From contig OZ240214.1 of assembly GCA_965197575.1 (NCBI GenBank), positions 310,001 through 374,000 of the forward strand: a DNA stretch of 64,000 nucleotides. The letters run 5' to 3'. The position numbers and the translations under genes are program-made. The notes beneath the pieces were generated by a model. It searched no databases, was not told the DNA's origin, and saw only the letters and a program-made list of their open reading frames with translations. Source of the stretch: VXOI01 sp965197575. Its GTDB lineage: Bacteria; Chloroflexota; Dehalococcoidia; Lucifugimonadales; UBA3495. This document shows, in pieces, positions 28,409 to 38,054 of the stretch. Position 1 is the stretch's first letter; every line of letters starts with the position of its first letter.

Positions 28409-31400
28409 TTGCCGCTAGACGTTTTTCAACTTCGCGAAACTGTAGTCAACGAGTATCAGGACTACGTTCGCAGTTTCGTCCGCGTCTTGGACGACCGTAT
28501 TGACGAGTACGTAAACAGCCGTTTGGAACAAGGCGAACTTTGGCCTGAAGCCGTACTCCAACTCAACCCGGCGTTCGAGATGGACCAGACATTGGGGGAA
28601 CTGGCCCAGGCCGGAATTCTTGCTCCCGATACGGCCCGCTTTTTTGGACCGGACCTGAAGTTGTACCGACACCAGCGCGATGCCATTGACTTGGCCTTAC
28701 GGGATGAGTCCTACGTCGTTACTACGGGTACCGGCTCCGGTAAAAGCCTAACTTATCTAGTCCCCATCTACGACGCCATCGTCCGCAACAACCCGGAGCG
28801 GCACTCAGTTCGGGCGCTGCTCGTATACCCCATGAACGCCCTCATAAATAGCCAGTTGGAGGCGTTGAGGGCCTTCCAGGAACGCAACTTTCCTAACTCT
28901 CCGGTACGCTTCGCTCGTTACACTGGCCAGGACCGTGAGGAAGCCCGCGACGCCATCCTCAAAGACCCGCCTCACATTCTGCTGACTAACTATGTCATGG
29001 CAGAGTACCTCCTGGTCCGCCCGCATGAGCGTTCCCTGTTGAATGCCGCAACCCAGGACCTCCGTACCCTGGTCATGGACGAACTTCACTTCTATCGTGG
29101 GCGGCAAGGCGCGGACGTGGCGATGCTCACCCGCCGCATCCAGGAGAGGGCAGGCCGTGATCTCCAGGCGGTAGCGACTAGCGCCACCATAGCCAACGCA
29201 GGAACCAGGACAGAGCGGAATGAAGCCGTCGCCGACTTGGCGTCGCGCTTTTTCGGTTTGGACATTCCCGCAGCAAACGTAGTGGACGAAACGCTGGTGC
29301 GGGTTGCTACCATAGGGTCTCCGCATGGGAATGCGGAACTGAAGGCCGCAGTAGAAACCCCTCCACCTGATAGGGACGTACACTCCGTGTGCAGTCATAC
29401 TCTCGCAGCCTGGGCTGAGGACTTTTTCGGCGTGGCCGAGGAAAATGGCCGGCTGATTCGAAGCTCCCCCAAGACTTTCGACGAGGCCGTGCGAACTCTG
29501 GCGGAGGAAAGCGGTCTGTCGCAAGAGAACTGCGCGGAAAAGCTCCGTGAGGTGTTGGAGGCAGGCAACGAGGCCGGACTGAGCGAAGGCCAACAGGTCT
29601 TTGCCTTCCGTCTGCATCAATGGTTGTCGTCAGGTAGCAGCGTGTACGCCACATTGGAGCCGTCGGACGTCCGCGAGTTCAGGATGGAAGGGCAATACAA
29701 GGTAGATGAGGAGCGCGTTCTGTTCCCGTTGGCGTTTTGCCGGGAATGCGGCCAAGATTACTATTTGGTATCCCGTATCCAAGAACATGGCATTGAACGA
29801 CTCATACCGCGCTCCCCAATGGTTGGTGCTCCTGAAGAGGATATAGACGGAGAAGGGGGCTTCTTTGCCATCGAGTGCGATGACCTCTGGTCGGGAGATG
29901 ATGACGACCTGCCTGAATTCTGGTTCAACGAACGCAGGCGCGGACGAGTCGTCAGATCCAACTTTGCTCAGTTTCTCCCTCAACTGTACACGGCAACTCC
30001 TGGTGGGAGGCTAGACGGAGGAAACGGGAACGGGGCAAGGGGGTGGTTCCAGCCAAGGCCTTTCCTGATTTGCCTGCGTTGCCGTGCCGTGTATGACCGA
30101 AGACAGGGAGACTACCGCAAGCTGTCCTCCCTGAGCCAGACTGGAAGATCAACTGCAACCACTGTCGCTGTGAATGCGGCCGTGGCAGGCATGGCGACCC
30201 AGGACCTTCCGCCCGACGAAACCAAGTCCCTCAGCTTTACTGACAACCGGCAAGATGCCTCTCTACAAGCTGGGCATCTTAACGACTTCGTGCAAGTTGC
30301 TATGTTGAGGGCCGGACTAATCGAAGCTATTAGGCGCAATGGGGCTTTGACTTATGACGTGTTGGGACCGGCTATATTCGACGCCATGGAACTGCGCCCC
30401 AACGATTTCTTGAGAGAACCGGTGAGTGATGGCCCGGGTTACGACCGTGGCAAGCGAGCAATGACCGACCTGCTGGAATACCTCGCTCTGGACGATCTCA
30501 GCCGAGGTTGGAGAGTAACCCAGCCGAACTTGGAGCAGACTGGTCTGCTCAGAATCGAGTACGACGGACTTTCAGAACTGGCAGCCGATGATGGACGATG
30601 GATTGGCCTGCCCGCCCTCGCAAATGCCGCGCCCGATACTAGGGAAAGAGTATTACGCGCATTTCTGGACCACCTGCGGATGCAGCTAGCCATTGACGCG
30701 GACGAGCTAACATCGGACGCTATCCGCCGTTTAACCCGCAACGCCAGCCAGTCGTTGCGGGATCCGTGGAGGTTGGAAGAACGGGACAGTTACAGCCTGC
30801 GTACCCAGGGGCTCGCGCTTATGCCCGGAGTACAGGCATCACAGAATGAGAGAAGAGAGCGTGGAATCCTGAGCCTGGGACCTCGTTCTGCTATAGCGCG
30901 GTACTTGCGCTCGTCGTTTACATGGCAGATTGACCAAAACCTTTCCACGGAAGAATCCGAGGAGATTGTCCGTGGCATCGTCGAGGGCTTGCGGGGACAT
31001 TTCCTGTCCACAGTCAACGACCGCGGCGGGACCGCCAGGGGAGTCCGGGTCCTAGCCGGAGCGATACGCTGGAACGCTGGCGACGAGAAACCGGCTCCGC
31101 CTGACCCTGTAAGGAGCCGGTCCCTGCACTTACGACGTGATGTTCCGGGAATGCAGCAGGCCAATAGCTACTTCACCAATCTGTACAGGACCCACGGACG
31201 CCATCTTCGCGGCATGGTGGCAGCCGAGCACACTGGCCAAGTAACTGCGCAGGCACGTGAAGAGCGAGAAGAAAGATTCAAGAGTGGAGATTTGCCTGCG
31301 CTGTTCTGTTCTCCGACGATGGAGCTAGGCGTTGATATTCGAGAGTTGAACACGGTGCATCTACGCAACATCCCTCCTACTCCGGCAAACTATGCTCAAC

Positions 31401-33517
31401 GGAGCGGACGGGCGGGCCGAGGTGGGCGCCCAGCTCTAATTGTGGCGTTCGCAGCCCAAGGTAATGCCCACGACCAGTATTTCTTTGGACAACGTAGCAA
31501 TGAGATGATTGCGGGAGCGGTTGCTCCGGCCCGAATTGACCTGCGAAACGAGGAATTAGTAAAAGCTCACCTGTACGCCACCTGGCTTGCCTCAGCTGGT
31601 TTGTCCCTGGGGAACGGCATGGCGGATATTCTCGACCTTAGAGACCCCGAGTTTCCCATTGCTACCGACCAGCGTGCCGCAATTGAAGGGTCTAGCAGGG
31701 AGGGCATCTTTAATGAAGCCGTCGCTCGTAGCGAACGAATTGTGACCAGAGCACGGGACATCCGCAACGCGCCGTGGTTTTCCGACAATTGGATAGAGGA
31801 AACGCTGCGGGCAGCTCCCGAACGGTTTGATGGCGCTTTCGGCACATGGCGCGAATTATATAGATCTGCACTCGCTCTACGGGACCAGGCACGGAGAATA
31901 GCCGACGACCCTCATGGCCCCAGACGCGACCGGGAGGATGCAGAGCGTAGGCAGGCAGAGGCTCGACGTGACATTAGCCTGTTGCTCAACCAGACGAATC
32001 GCCAAGACGAGTCCGATTTTTACCCCTACCGCTACTTGGCTGGAGAGGGCTTCCTGCCAGGTTACAATTTCCCCAGGCTTCCGGTACGGGTTTCGGTAAC
32101 GGTACGTGATGAGACACAGCTCATCGACCGACCGCGCTTCCTTGGTCTTTCGGAATTCGGTCCAGGCAATCAGGTTTACCATGAGGGACGCAAACATCGG
32201 GTCCATTCTGCTGTCCTTCCTCCGGCAGGGATCGAGTCACTATTGACTCGGGCACGGCTTTGCAATGTGTGTGGCTATGCTCACGACGGAACCGCCGCTG
32301 ATTCAGACGTCTGCGAGCATTGCGGAACCCGTCTCGAAGCTGCGACGTCTCAGTTCCCACAACGCCTGTTAAGCCAGCCCATGATGCGAGCGCGCACGGT
32401 CGAGCGCATTTCCTCAGAAGAGGAGGAGCGGGTTCGGAGCGGCTACTCCATCAGTACCCATTTCAGTCTCCCGGGAGGCCGGATTCAACGGGCGACAGCA
32501 GAAGCAACCAATGGAGACTCCGTCCTCGAAGCGGACTATGCACCTGCCGCTCGTCTTTGGCGGATAAACCAGGGTTGGAGACGCGACCCTACTGGATTTT
32601 CTATAGATCCACAAACGGGGAGATGGGTGCCACGCGAAGGTGAAGACGATGCTAGCGACGGGGAACCTGGGGTGCCGAGGGCTGTGACGGGCGTTAAGCC
32701 TTACGTCCAAGACGGACGTAATATTCTCATGCTCCTGCCGCGTGCCGAGGACCAATCAAATGAGTTCCTGCTGTCACTGTTGTACGCCTTGAGACGAGCA
32801 ATTCAGGTCGTTTTTCAGGTTGAAGAACAGGAAGTCGGTGCCGAATTGATAGGCCAGGGAGAATACCGTCGACTTTTGTTTTGGGAGGAAGCCGAGGGCG
32901 GAACCGGGGTCTGGGAACGCCTGATAGTGGAGCCGACAGCGTTTGCTGAGGTTGCGAAAAAAGCCCTGGACCTCTGCCACTTCGACCCCGAATCTGGCGA
33001 AGATGTCCAGGGAAGTGATTCCGTAACATGCGCAGTTGCTTGTTATGAATGCCTCTTAACGTATTCGAACCAGTTGAATCACCGCCACATAGACCGCCGG
33101 CTCTTGCCAGGATTTCTCAGCCTTCTTGCTACGGCGACAACGATCCAGGAGCAAGGTAACGACAGGGACGAACAATACCAAAAGCTCTTGGGCATTGTAG
33201 ACCCAAGCTCTTCATTGGAGTGTGAGTTCCTCCAGTTCCTATATGACGAGAAGTTGCGGCTGCCGGATCACGCCCAGAATCGTCCCGCCTCGGACGTTCC
33301 TGTACAACCTGATTTCTACTATGAGCGAAATGGCTTACCCGGCGTTTGTGTGTTTATCGACGGTCCACATCACGACAACTCCAACCAAGGGACCGCTGAT
33401 GAACGGGTCCGCTCTCAATTGCAGGATCGTGGCTTTCGGATAGTTCGGATCGGATATGAGCGATCTTTTGCTGACCAAGTTCAAGAACACTCAGACGTGT
33501 TCGGGGTGGGGCCTTAG
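28409..33517 (+). CDS. YprA-type helicase fused to DUF1998 and a nuclease domain
   Basis: The 1702-residue start is TTG 28409, preceded by AGGAGGG at an ideal spacing. Domains in order: SF2 motor with Walker A TTGTGSGKSLTY (about residue 105) and DELH (about 223), zinc-type Cys clusters (FCRECGQDYYLV, CLRCRAVYD), second motor half with SPTMELGVDIREL and QRSGRAGRGG (about 970-1010), a Cys4 cluster (CNVCGYAH ... CEHCG, about 1285-1305), and a DUF1998 region ending in VACYECLLTYSNQ (about 1545). The C-terminus (about 1600-1700) reads VQPDFYYERNGLPGVCVFID and GPHHD, like Vsr/DUF559 PD-(D/E)XK nucleases. In DISARM these functions are split among DrmA, DrmB and DrmC. Druantia DruE is a similar large helicase. 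Confidence 0.8.
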   Translation: MPLDVFQLRETVVNEYQDYVRSFVRVLDDRIDEYVNSRLEQGELWPEAVLQLNPAFEMDQTLGELAQAGILAPDTARFFGPDLKLYRHQRDAIDLALRDESYVVTTGTGSGKSLTYLVPIYDAIVRNNPERHSVRALLVYPMNALINSQLEALRAFQERNFPNSPVRFARYTGQDREEARDAILKDPPHILLTNYVMAEYLLVRPHERSLLNAATQDLRTLVMDELHFYRGRQGADVAMLTRRIQERAGRDLQAVATSATIANAGTRTERNEAVADLASRFFGLDIPAANVVDETLVRVATIGSPHGNAELKAAVETPPPDRDVHSVCSHTLAAWAEDFFGVAEENGRLIRSSPKTFDEAVRTLAEESGLSQENCAEKLREVLEAGNEAGLSEGQQVFAFRLHQWLSSGSSVYATLEPSDVREFRMEGQYKVDEERVLFPLAFCRECGQDYYLVSRIQEHGIERLIPRSPMVGAPEEDIDGEGGFFAIECDDLWSGDDDDLPEFWFNERRRGRVVRSNFAQFLPQLYTATPGGRLDGGNGNGARGWFQPRPFLICLRCRAVYDRRQGDYRKLSSLSQTGRSTATTVAVNAAVAGMATQDLPPDETKSLSFTDNRQDASLQAGHLNDFVQVAMLRAGLIEAIRRNGALTYDVLGPAIFDAMELRPNDFLREPVSDGPGYDRGKRAMTDLLEYLALDDLSRGWRVTQPNLEQTGLLRIEYDGLSELAADDGRWIGLPALANAAPDTRERVLRAFLDHLRMQLAIDADELTSDAIRRLTRNASQSLRDPWRLEERDSYSLRTQGLALMPGVQASQNERRERGILSLGPRSAIARYLRSSFTWQIDQNLSTEESEEIVRGIVEGLRGHFLSTVNDRGGTARGVRVLAGAIRWNAGDEKPAPPDPVRSRSLHLRRDVPGMQQANSYFTNLYRTHGRHLRGMVAAEHTGQVTAQAREEREERFKSGDLPALFCSPTMELGVDIRELNTVHLRNIPPTPANYAQRSGRAGRGGRPALIVAFAAQGNAHDQYFFGQRSNEMIAGAVAPARIDLRNEELVKAHLYATWLASAGLSLGNGMADILDLRDPEFPIATDQRAAIEGSSREGIFNEAVARSERIVTRARDIRNAPWFSDNWIEETLRAAPERFDGAFGTWRELYRSALALRDQARRIADDPHGPRRDREDAERRQAEARRDISLLLNQTNRQDESDFYPYRYLAGEGFLPGYNFPRLPVRVSVTVRDETQLIDRPRFLGLSEFGPGNQVYHEGRKHRVHSAVLPPAGIESLLTRARLCNVCGYAHDGTAADSDVCEHCGTRLEAATSQFPQRLLSQPMMRARTVERISSEEEERVRSGYSISTHFSLPGGRIQRATAEATNGDSVLEADYAPAARLWRINQGWRRDPTGFSIDPQTGRWVPREGEDDASDGEPGVPRAVTGVKPYVQDGRNILMLLPRAEDQSNEFLLSLLYALRRAIQVVFQVEEQEVGAELIGQGEYRRLLFWEEAEGGTGVWERLIVEPTAFAEVAKKALDLCHFDPESGEDVQGSDSVTCAVACYECLLTYSNQLNHRHIDRRLLPGFLSLLATATTIQEQGNDRDEQYQKLLGIVDPSSSLECEFLQFLYDEKLRLPDHAQNRPASDVPVQPDFYYERNGLPGVCVFIDGPHHDNSNQGTADERVRSQLQDRGFRIVRIGYERSFADQVQEHSDVFGVGP

Positions 33518-33578
33518 ACTAAATCGAAGTCGCTATACAATCACCGGCGCATTTTGCCCATTTTCTCCGGAGGCATTC

Positions 33579-35495
33579 ATGTTCAAGACCAACCCAATGT
33601 CGTTGAAAGAACTACTGGATGATGTCGATAGCGGAAAGATTCAACTCCCCGACTTTCAACGAGGTTGGGTGTGGGACGACGACCGCATTCGCGGTTTGCT
33701 GGCAAGTATCTCAAGAGGATTTCCGGTTGGCGCAATTATGACCCTGGAGGCCGGGGGAGAGATACGGCTGAAAAGCAGGATGATCGAAGGGGCTGAGGAG
33801 AACGCAAGTAATCGGCCAGACGCTTTCCTGCTGGACGGCCAACAACGCCTAACATCCTTGTATCAATCACTTCGGCATGAGGATGCAGTTGACACTCATG
33901 ACAATCGTGGACGACGCATTCGACGCTGGTATTACATCGACATGCTAGCGGCGATGGACCCGAACGTTGAGCGGGAGGATGCGATTGTCAGCGTACCTGA
34001 GAACAGAAGAGAAACGAGGAATTTTGGGCGGGAAATTGTGCGGGACTTATCCAGCCTAGAGCTGGAATACGAACAACACATGATGCCAACCGAACGATTG
34101 CTGGACAGCAGTTTGAGTTGGCTCTTCGGATATATCGGCCACTGGCAGGGCCGGGACGAACAACATCCGGAGGGGGGTGGCTTTGCCTTCTATGAGCGTT
34201 TTAACCAGACAGTGATAAGTGCGTTTGCCGACTACAGTCTTCCGGTCATCAGCTTGGACAAAGAAACCCCCAAGGAAGCGGTCTGCACGGTCTTCGAGAA
34301 AGTAAACACGGGGGGCGTAACACTTTCGATGTTCGAGTTGGTCACGGCATCGTTCGCAGCACAGGACGAGGATTTTTCTCTGCGGGAGGACTGGGATGCG
34401 CGACGGAATCGATTGCACAGTGCCTACGGATCGCTGCAGGGAATAGGGGGAGACCAGTTTTTGCAGGCTGTGGCATTGTTGGCCACGCAGAAACGCCGCA
34501 GAGAAGCAACCGCAGAAGGCCGCCCTCTGAATCGGATACCGGCCATCAACTGCCGGAAAAACGACATCCTCGGTCTAGAAGTCTCTGACTATCACGAATG
34601 GGCCGACCTGGTGGAAGACGGCTTTGTGGAAGCAGCCAAGTTCCTGCACAACCAGTTTATATTCACCAAGTACGATGTACCGTACACCACTCAACTTGTT
34701 CCGCTGGCTTCTCTGTACGTGGAATTGGGCCATGCGCTGGAGCCAGCCATCGCAAAAGAGAAGCTGGAAAGATGGTTCTGGTCCGGTATTTTTGGGGAGG
34801 CGTACGGGGGTGCTGTGGAAACACAGTACGCGCTCGACCTGGCTCAAGTGGCTGGTTGGGTGCGAGGAGAAACGGAGCCTGCCTTGGTAAGCGAAGCGAG
34901 CTTTATCCCCGAACGTTTGCTGTCGCTGCGCACGCGCAATAGCGCCGCTTACAAAGGCTTATACGCCTTGCAGATGAAGAGCGGCGCAGCGGACTGGCGT
35001 ACCGCTAACCAGTTGGCGTCTGCCACTTGGTATCAAGACAACATCGACATTCATCACATCTTTCCCGTAGCTTGGTGCAACAGGTCAAATCCGCCAATTC
35101 CGCCCCGCCTGCACAACTCAATCATTAACAAGACACCAATCGACGCTACGACCAATCGGAGGATAGGGGGCAGTGCCCCATCTGTGTACTTGCGCCGACT
35201 GCAAAGCGACATTACCAAAGATGCGCTTTATCAGGTATTGATGTCACATTGGCTTAACCCCGAATGGCTGTTCGCCGACCAATTCGTTGAATGCTTTGTT
35301 GAGCGTGGAGAGGCGATGCTGGCATTGATAGGGAAGGCGATGGGAAAGCCAATGCCGAACGGCAGAGAGACTTTCCTGAGTGCGTTGAACTCCGCCGGAA
35401 TTGAGCAACCCTTAGATGAGTTCGATGAACCGGAGGACGAACACGACGTGGTGGGCGACTGGGTGTATCAAGAGGACGCAGTTGCCGCCGACTAA
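33579..35495 (+). CDS. DUF262-HNH nuclease (GmrSD-like)
   Basis: The 638-residue protein has an N-terminal DUF262 domain: IQLPDFQRGWVWDDDRI and the nucleotide-hydrolysis motif FLLDGQQRLTSLYQ (about residue 82). The C-terminus has an HNH-type region DIHHIFPVAWCNR followed by NSIINKTPIDATTNRRIG. In type IV restriction enzymes of the GmrSD/BrxU kind, NTP hydrolysis and HNH cleavage target modified phage DNA. ATG 33579 has CGGAGG 6 nt upstream; an open frame begins earlier at 33456 but overlaps the preceding gene. It would complement methylation-based defence by attacking modified invaders. It is probably the last gene of this operon. Confidence 0.85.
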   Translation: MFKTNPMSLKELLDDVDSGKIQLPDFQRGWVWDDDRIRGLLASISRGFPVGAIMTLEAGGEIRLKSRMIEGAEENASNRPDAFLLDGQQRLTSLYQSLRHEDAVDTHDNRGRRIRRWYYIDMLAAMDPNVEREDAIVSVPENRRETRNFGREIVRDLSSLELEYEQHMMPTERLLDSSLSWLFGYIGHWQGRDEQHPEGGGFAFYERFNQTVISAFADYSLPVISLDKETPKEAVCTVFEKVNTGGVTLSMFELVTASFAAQDEDFSLREDWDARRNRLHSAYGSLQGIGGDQFLQAVALLATQKRRREATAEGRPLNRIPAINCRKNDILGLEVSDYHEWADLVEDGFVEAAKFLHNQFIFTKYDVPYTTQLVPLASLYVELGHALEPAIAKEKLERWFWSGIFGEAYGGAVETQYALDLAQVAGWVRGETEPALVSEASFIPERLLSLRTRNSAAYKGLYALQMKSGAADWRTANQLASATWYQDNIDIHHIFPVAWCNRSNPPIPPRLHNSIINKTPIDATTNRRIGGSAPSVYLRRLQSDITKDALYQVLMSHWLNPEWLFADQFVECFVERGEAMLALIGKAMGKPMPNGRETFLSALNSAGIEQPLDEFDEPEDEHDVVGDWVYQEDAVAAD

Positions 35496-35601
35496 TGCGA
35501 TACCTTAACTGGCAATATAGACAAGAGATGACCTGTCAGTAGGTGGCAGCTGCGCGTCCCTGCAAAACTGAGCCAAGGCAAGGCCGCACACATGGGCAAT
35601 A

Positions 35602-35642
35602 AAGGAGATTGCCACGTCATGTGTGTCGATCTCCTTAATTTT
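35602..35642 (+). terminator. Probable terminator of the DISARM-like operon
   Basis: AAGGAGAT and ATCTCCTT form an 8-bp stem around a 19-nt loop and are followed by AATTTTAT. It lies 107 nt after the last stop codon on the same strand. Confidence 0.55.
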
Positions 35643-36068
35643 ATGCGAATTAGCATCCCGTCAGAAGTAGTACCTGCTCCAGTCCCTGCTTTTCCCCAAC
35701 TGCCACTCGCATAGGGACATGGATGAAGGCCTGACCTTGCAGCTGCGTTTCTGGGATGCGCCGGTTTGTCGGCCAGGCAGAACAGCAACTAGCCACTGCG
35801 CCCTTGAGCGGGTTCGTGGCGATGGCCCCTGTCCAGCATAGATAGGCACGACCACCGGTCCGGCCCTATATCCAGTAAGGGGCAGGCTGTCGGCGTTGCT
35901 CCCGTTTCCGTGGTTAGATCGTGGTTCGGTCCCCCGGGACCGGCGCCTTCCCGCTCCGGTTCATTGAGCATGACGGCATAGCCCCTCCGGTCCGCTCGCG
36001 GGGGATCGAACCAGGGCATCAAGCAGAGGTGGTATGGCCGATTGCGTGGCTGGCCGCCCGAACTCAAA

Positions 36069-36136
36069 TGGTTGCATCCAAGTCCACTGGCCACGAGTAG
36101 CGGAGTTTTCCGTTGCTATTGTGTCTGCCGTATGAA
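36069..36136. repeat. 68-bp imperfect direct repeat, right copy
   Basis: This is the partner of 19439-19506, about 72 percent identical without gaps. It may be an attachment-site remnant or a scar of a shared element. Confidence 0.6.
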
Positions 36137-36661
36137 GGTTCTTGATTTTGTCCAGTTAGGTGGGGCCTGACTTGACGGTAGACAGTACCATCTTTGAAAT
36201 GTGGATGGGGCTGTAAGCCTGCCGGAGCTGCCGGGCTCAACAAATACAGCGCGTCGGGGCCGAGGATTGCAAGGGTGCCTTAGTGAGTCGACATAGTGAG
36301 GTGATGTTCTCCCTGTCGCCCGTTGGCAATTCGAAGAAGTTGACTGCGGCTGGTCTCGCTATTCGCCGCGAGGTCAACTGTGACGAAACAGTCCCGATAA
36401 GACGGCCGATGCCGCCATCAGCAAGCCACTCTTTCATTGTCCTAGCAGCGGACGCGCCCGCGCGACTTACGGGTGTGGGTTGTCCCTTTATGCTGTCGAC
36501 CAAGAACGCAGATAGGACTGCCATAAACCCCAGGTAGAGCCACGTGGGGTTTCACCAGCACGTTAAGGATCTACACACTGGATCGGTAGGTAGCGTCGTT
36601 GGTAGAGCCTCCAAGAAATTCCGGTGCAAACATCTTAGGGGGTGTCGTCATATTCACCGTC

Positions 36662-36752
36662 ATTCCGGCGAAAGCCGGAATCCAGATAGGTCAGGCAGCA
36701 AATACGTCTTTGCCAGATGCTGGATTCTGTATTCCCGCGAAAGCGGGAATAC
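36662..36752. repeat. Two REP-type hairpins
   Basis: ATTCCGGCGAAAGCCGGAAT (36662-36681) and a 24-nt perfect hairpin centred on CCCGCGAAAGCGGG (36729-36752) share a GCGAAAGC top with a GAAA loop. They resemble widely dispersed palindromes carried by mobile elements. Confidence 0.75.
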
Positions 36753-36800
36753 CCAAAACAGACGCTTGGAGACTACTATCCTAAAATTGACGACACGCCC

Positions 36801-38023
36801 TAGTAGTCAGTCATGTTTGGAATTGAAGGGATATAGGCGATGGAGCTTGGTTCGGGCGTCTTGGGTCTTGAACCGCCAGTTGATGGTGACCCGCGCCTCG
36901 TTTCGCTCTCGCACCGAGGCTCCGACCTCCCGTTGGAGCGATTCCTGGTCGGGGAGCCGCTGCTTCAGGCAAGAGCGGGCCAGTACGCTAAACTCGATTT
37001 CCGCCATGTTCAACCAGCTGCCATGCTTGGGGGTGTAGTGAAACTCCAAGCGCCGGGCAATGCGCCGAGCCTCGTCCGCTGGGCAGGTCTCGTACAAAGA
37101 CGCCACCCGGTGGGTGTTCAGGTTGTCCAGCACCACTCGCACCACCGCGACCTCCGGATAGGCTTCATCCACCAGCCAGCGCATCTGCTGGGCAAAGTCC
37201 TGCATGGTGCGCCGTTCGGTCACCGCCACGCGCCGCCAACCCGCCAAAGGCTCGCAGGCCAGGAACAGGTTGCGGGTTCCCTCTCGCCGGTACTCGTAGT
37301 CCTGCCGCTGGGGCAGTCCTGGCTGGGCGGGCAGCGGGGGCCGGGTGTCGGCCAGCAACTGGGTGGAGGTCTCGTCAAAGCAGACCACCGGCCGTTGCGG
37401 GTCATAGGGTTCGGCATAGAGGTCCAGGACATCCTCCATATGGGCCACGAAGTCGGCGCTTACCTGGGGAATGCACCACTCCTGCTTCTGCCACGGCTTA
37501 AGGACGTTTTTTTCAGGTGCAGCCGCACCGTCTCGTGGGACAGGGACGGCGCCAGCCCCAGTTCCACCACCTTCCCAGCCAGCAACCGCAGCGTCCAATG
37601 GTCATGCCCCGCCGGCGCCGGAGTGCAGGCCAAGGCGATGAGGTGGGCTTCGCCCCAGTCGTCCAGCTTCCGGTACCGGTGGGCCTGGGGCCGGTCTTGC
37701 AGCACCCCAGCTAATCCCTCCTCGGCAAAGCGGCGCTTGATACGGAACACCGTGCCCTCGGCCACATCCAGGGCTTGGGCCACCTGGGGCGCAGACCAAC
37801 CCGCATCGGTCTTCAGCAAAATCCGGCCCCGAGTAGTGACCCGGGCGGTGCTTTTACCTGCCCGAACCAAGTGCTCCAGTTGGTTCCGCTGCTCCGGTGT
37901 CAACCGGACTCCGTACTTTTCCCTGACCATACCGCCACCTCGCTTCAACTCTATCCAGAGTCAGGGTAGCTCCTTTGGTCAATCTTTCACATCACCATCT
38001 AAATCAAGTTTGACTGACTACTA
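36801..38023 (-). mobile_element. IS630-family insertion sequence (about 1223 bp)
   Basis: TAGTAGTCAGTCA at 36801 and its complement ending with TA at 38022-38023 form the terminal inverted repeats, with TA target dinucleotides. It contains a two-frame transposase. A related copy starts at the right edge of the window. Confidence 0.85.
36807..37948 (-). CDS. IS630-family transposase, two overlapping frames
   Basis: The first frame (37948 to 37460) encodes paired HTH domains (LTPEQRNQLEHLVRAGK, PQVAQALDVAEGTVFRIKRR) up to SHETVRLHLKK. The second (to 36807) encodes the DDE core (VVCFDETSTQLL, VVRVVLDNLNTHR, PKHGSWLNMAEIEFSVLARS). The frames join at an A7 tract (minus strand, 37513-37507): a -1 shift or transcript slippage there gives HLKKN-VLKPWQKQEW as in full-length relatives. 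Such expression is known for many IS630 elements, so the copy may be active. Confidence 0.8.
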
Positions 38024-38054
38024 GTGATTTCCGCATGATTGATTGTGAGCGCAT

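Larger units (their letters stand above)
35643..36800. other. 1.1-kb intergenic region with repeats and hairpins
   Basis: No convincing gene is present; open frames lack domains and ribosome sites. It contains the right copy of the 68-bp repeat (36069-36136), a promoter-like CTTGACGGTAGACAGTACCAT near 36170 whose CAGTACC resembles a hicAB operator half-site, and two REP-type hairpins at 36662-36681 and 36729-36752. Confidence 0.6.

Noticed and set aside
28409..33517. Calling the giant helicase DruE (Druantia)
   Set aside because: The DrmD-like and DrmMI-like neighbours and the lack of other Druantia genes fit a DISARM-related system better, though the helicase families are related.
35643..36800. 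Minus-strand frame near 36237-36524 as a gene
   Set aside because: It has no recognisable motif or ribosome site and the region is repeat-rich.
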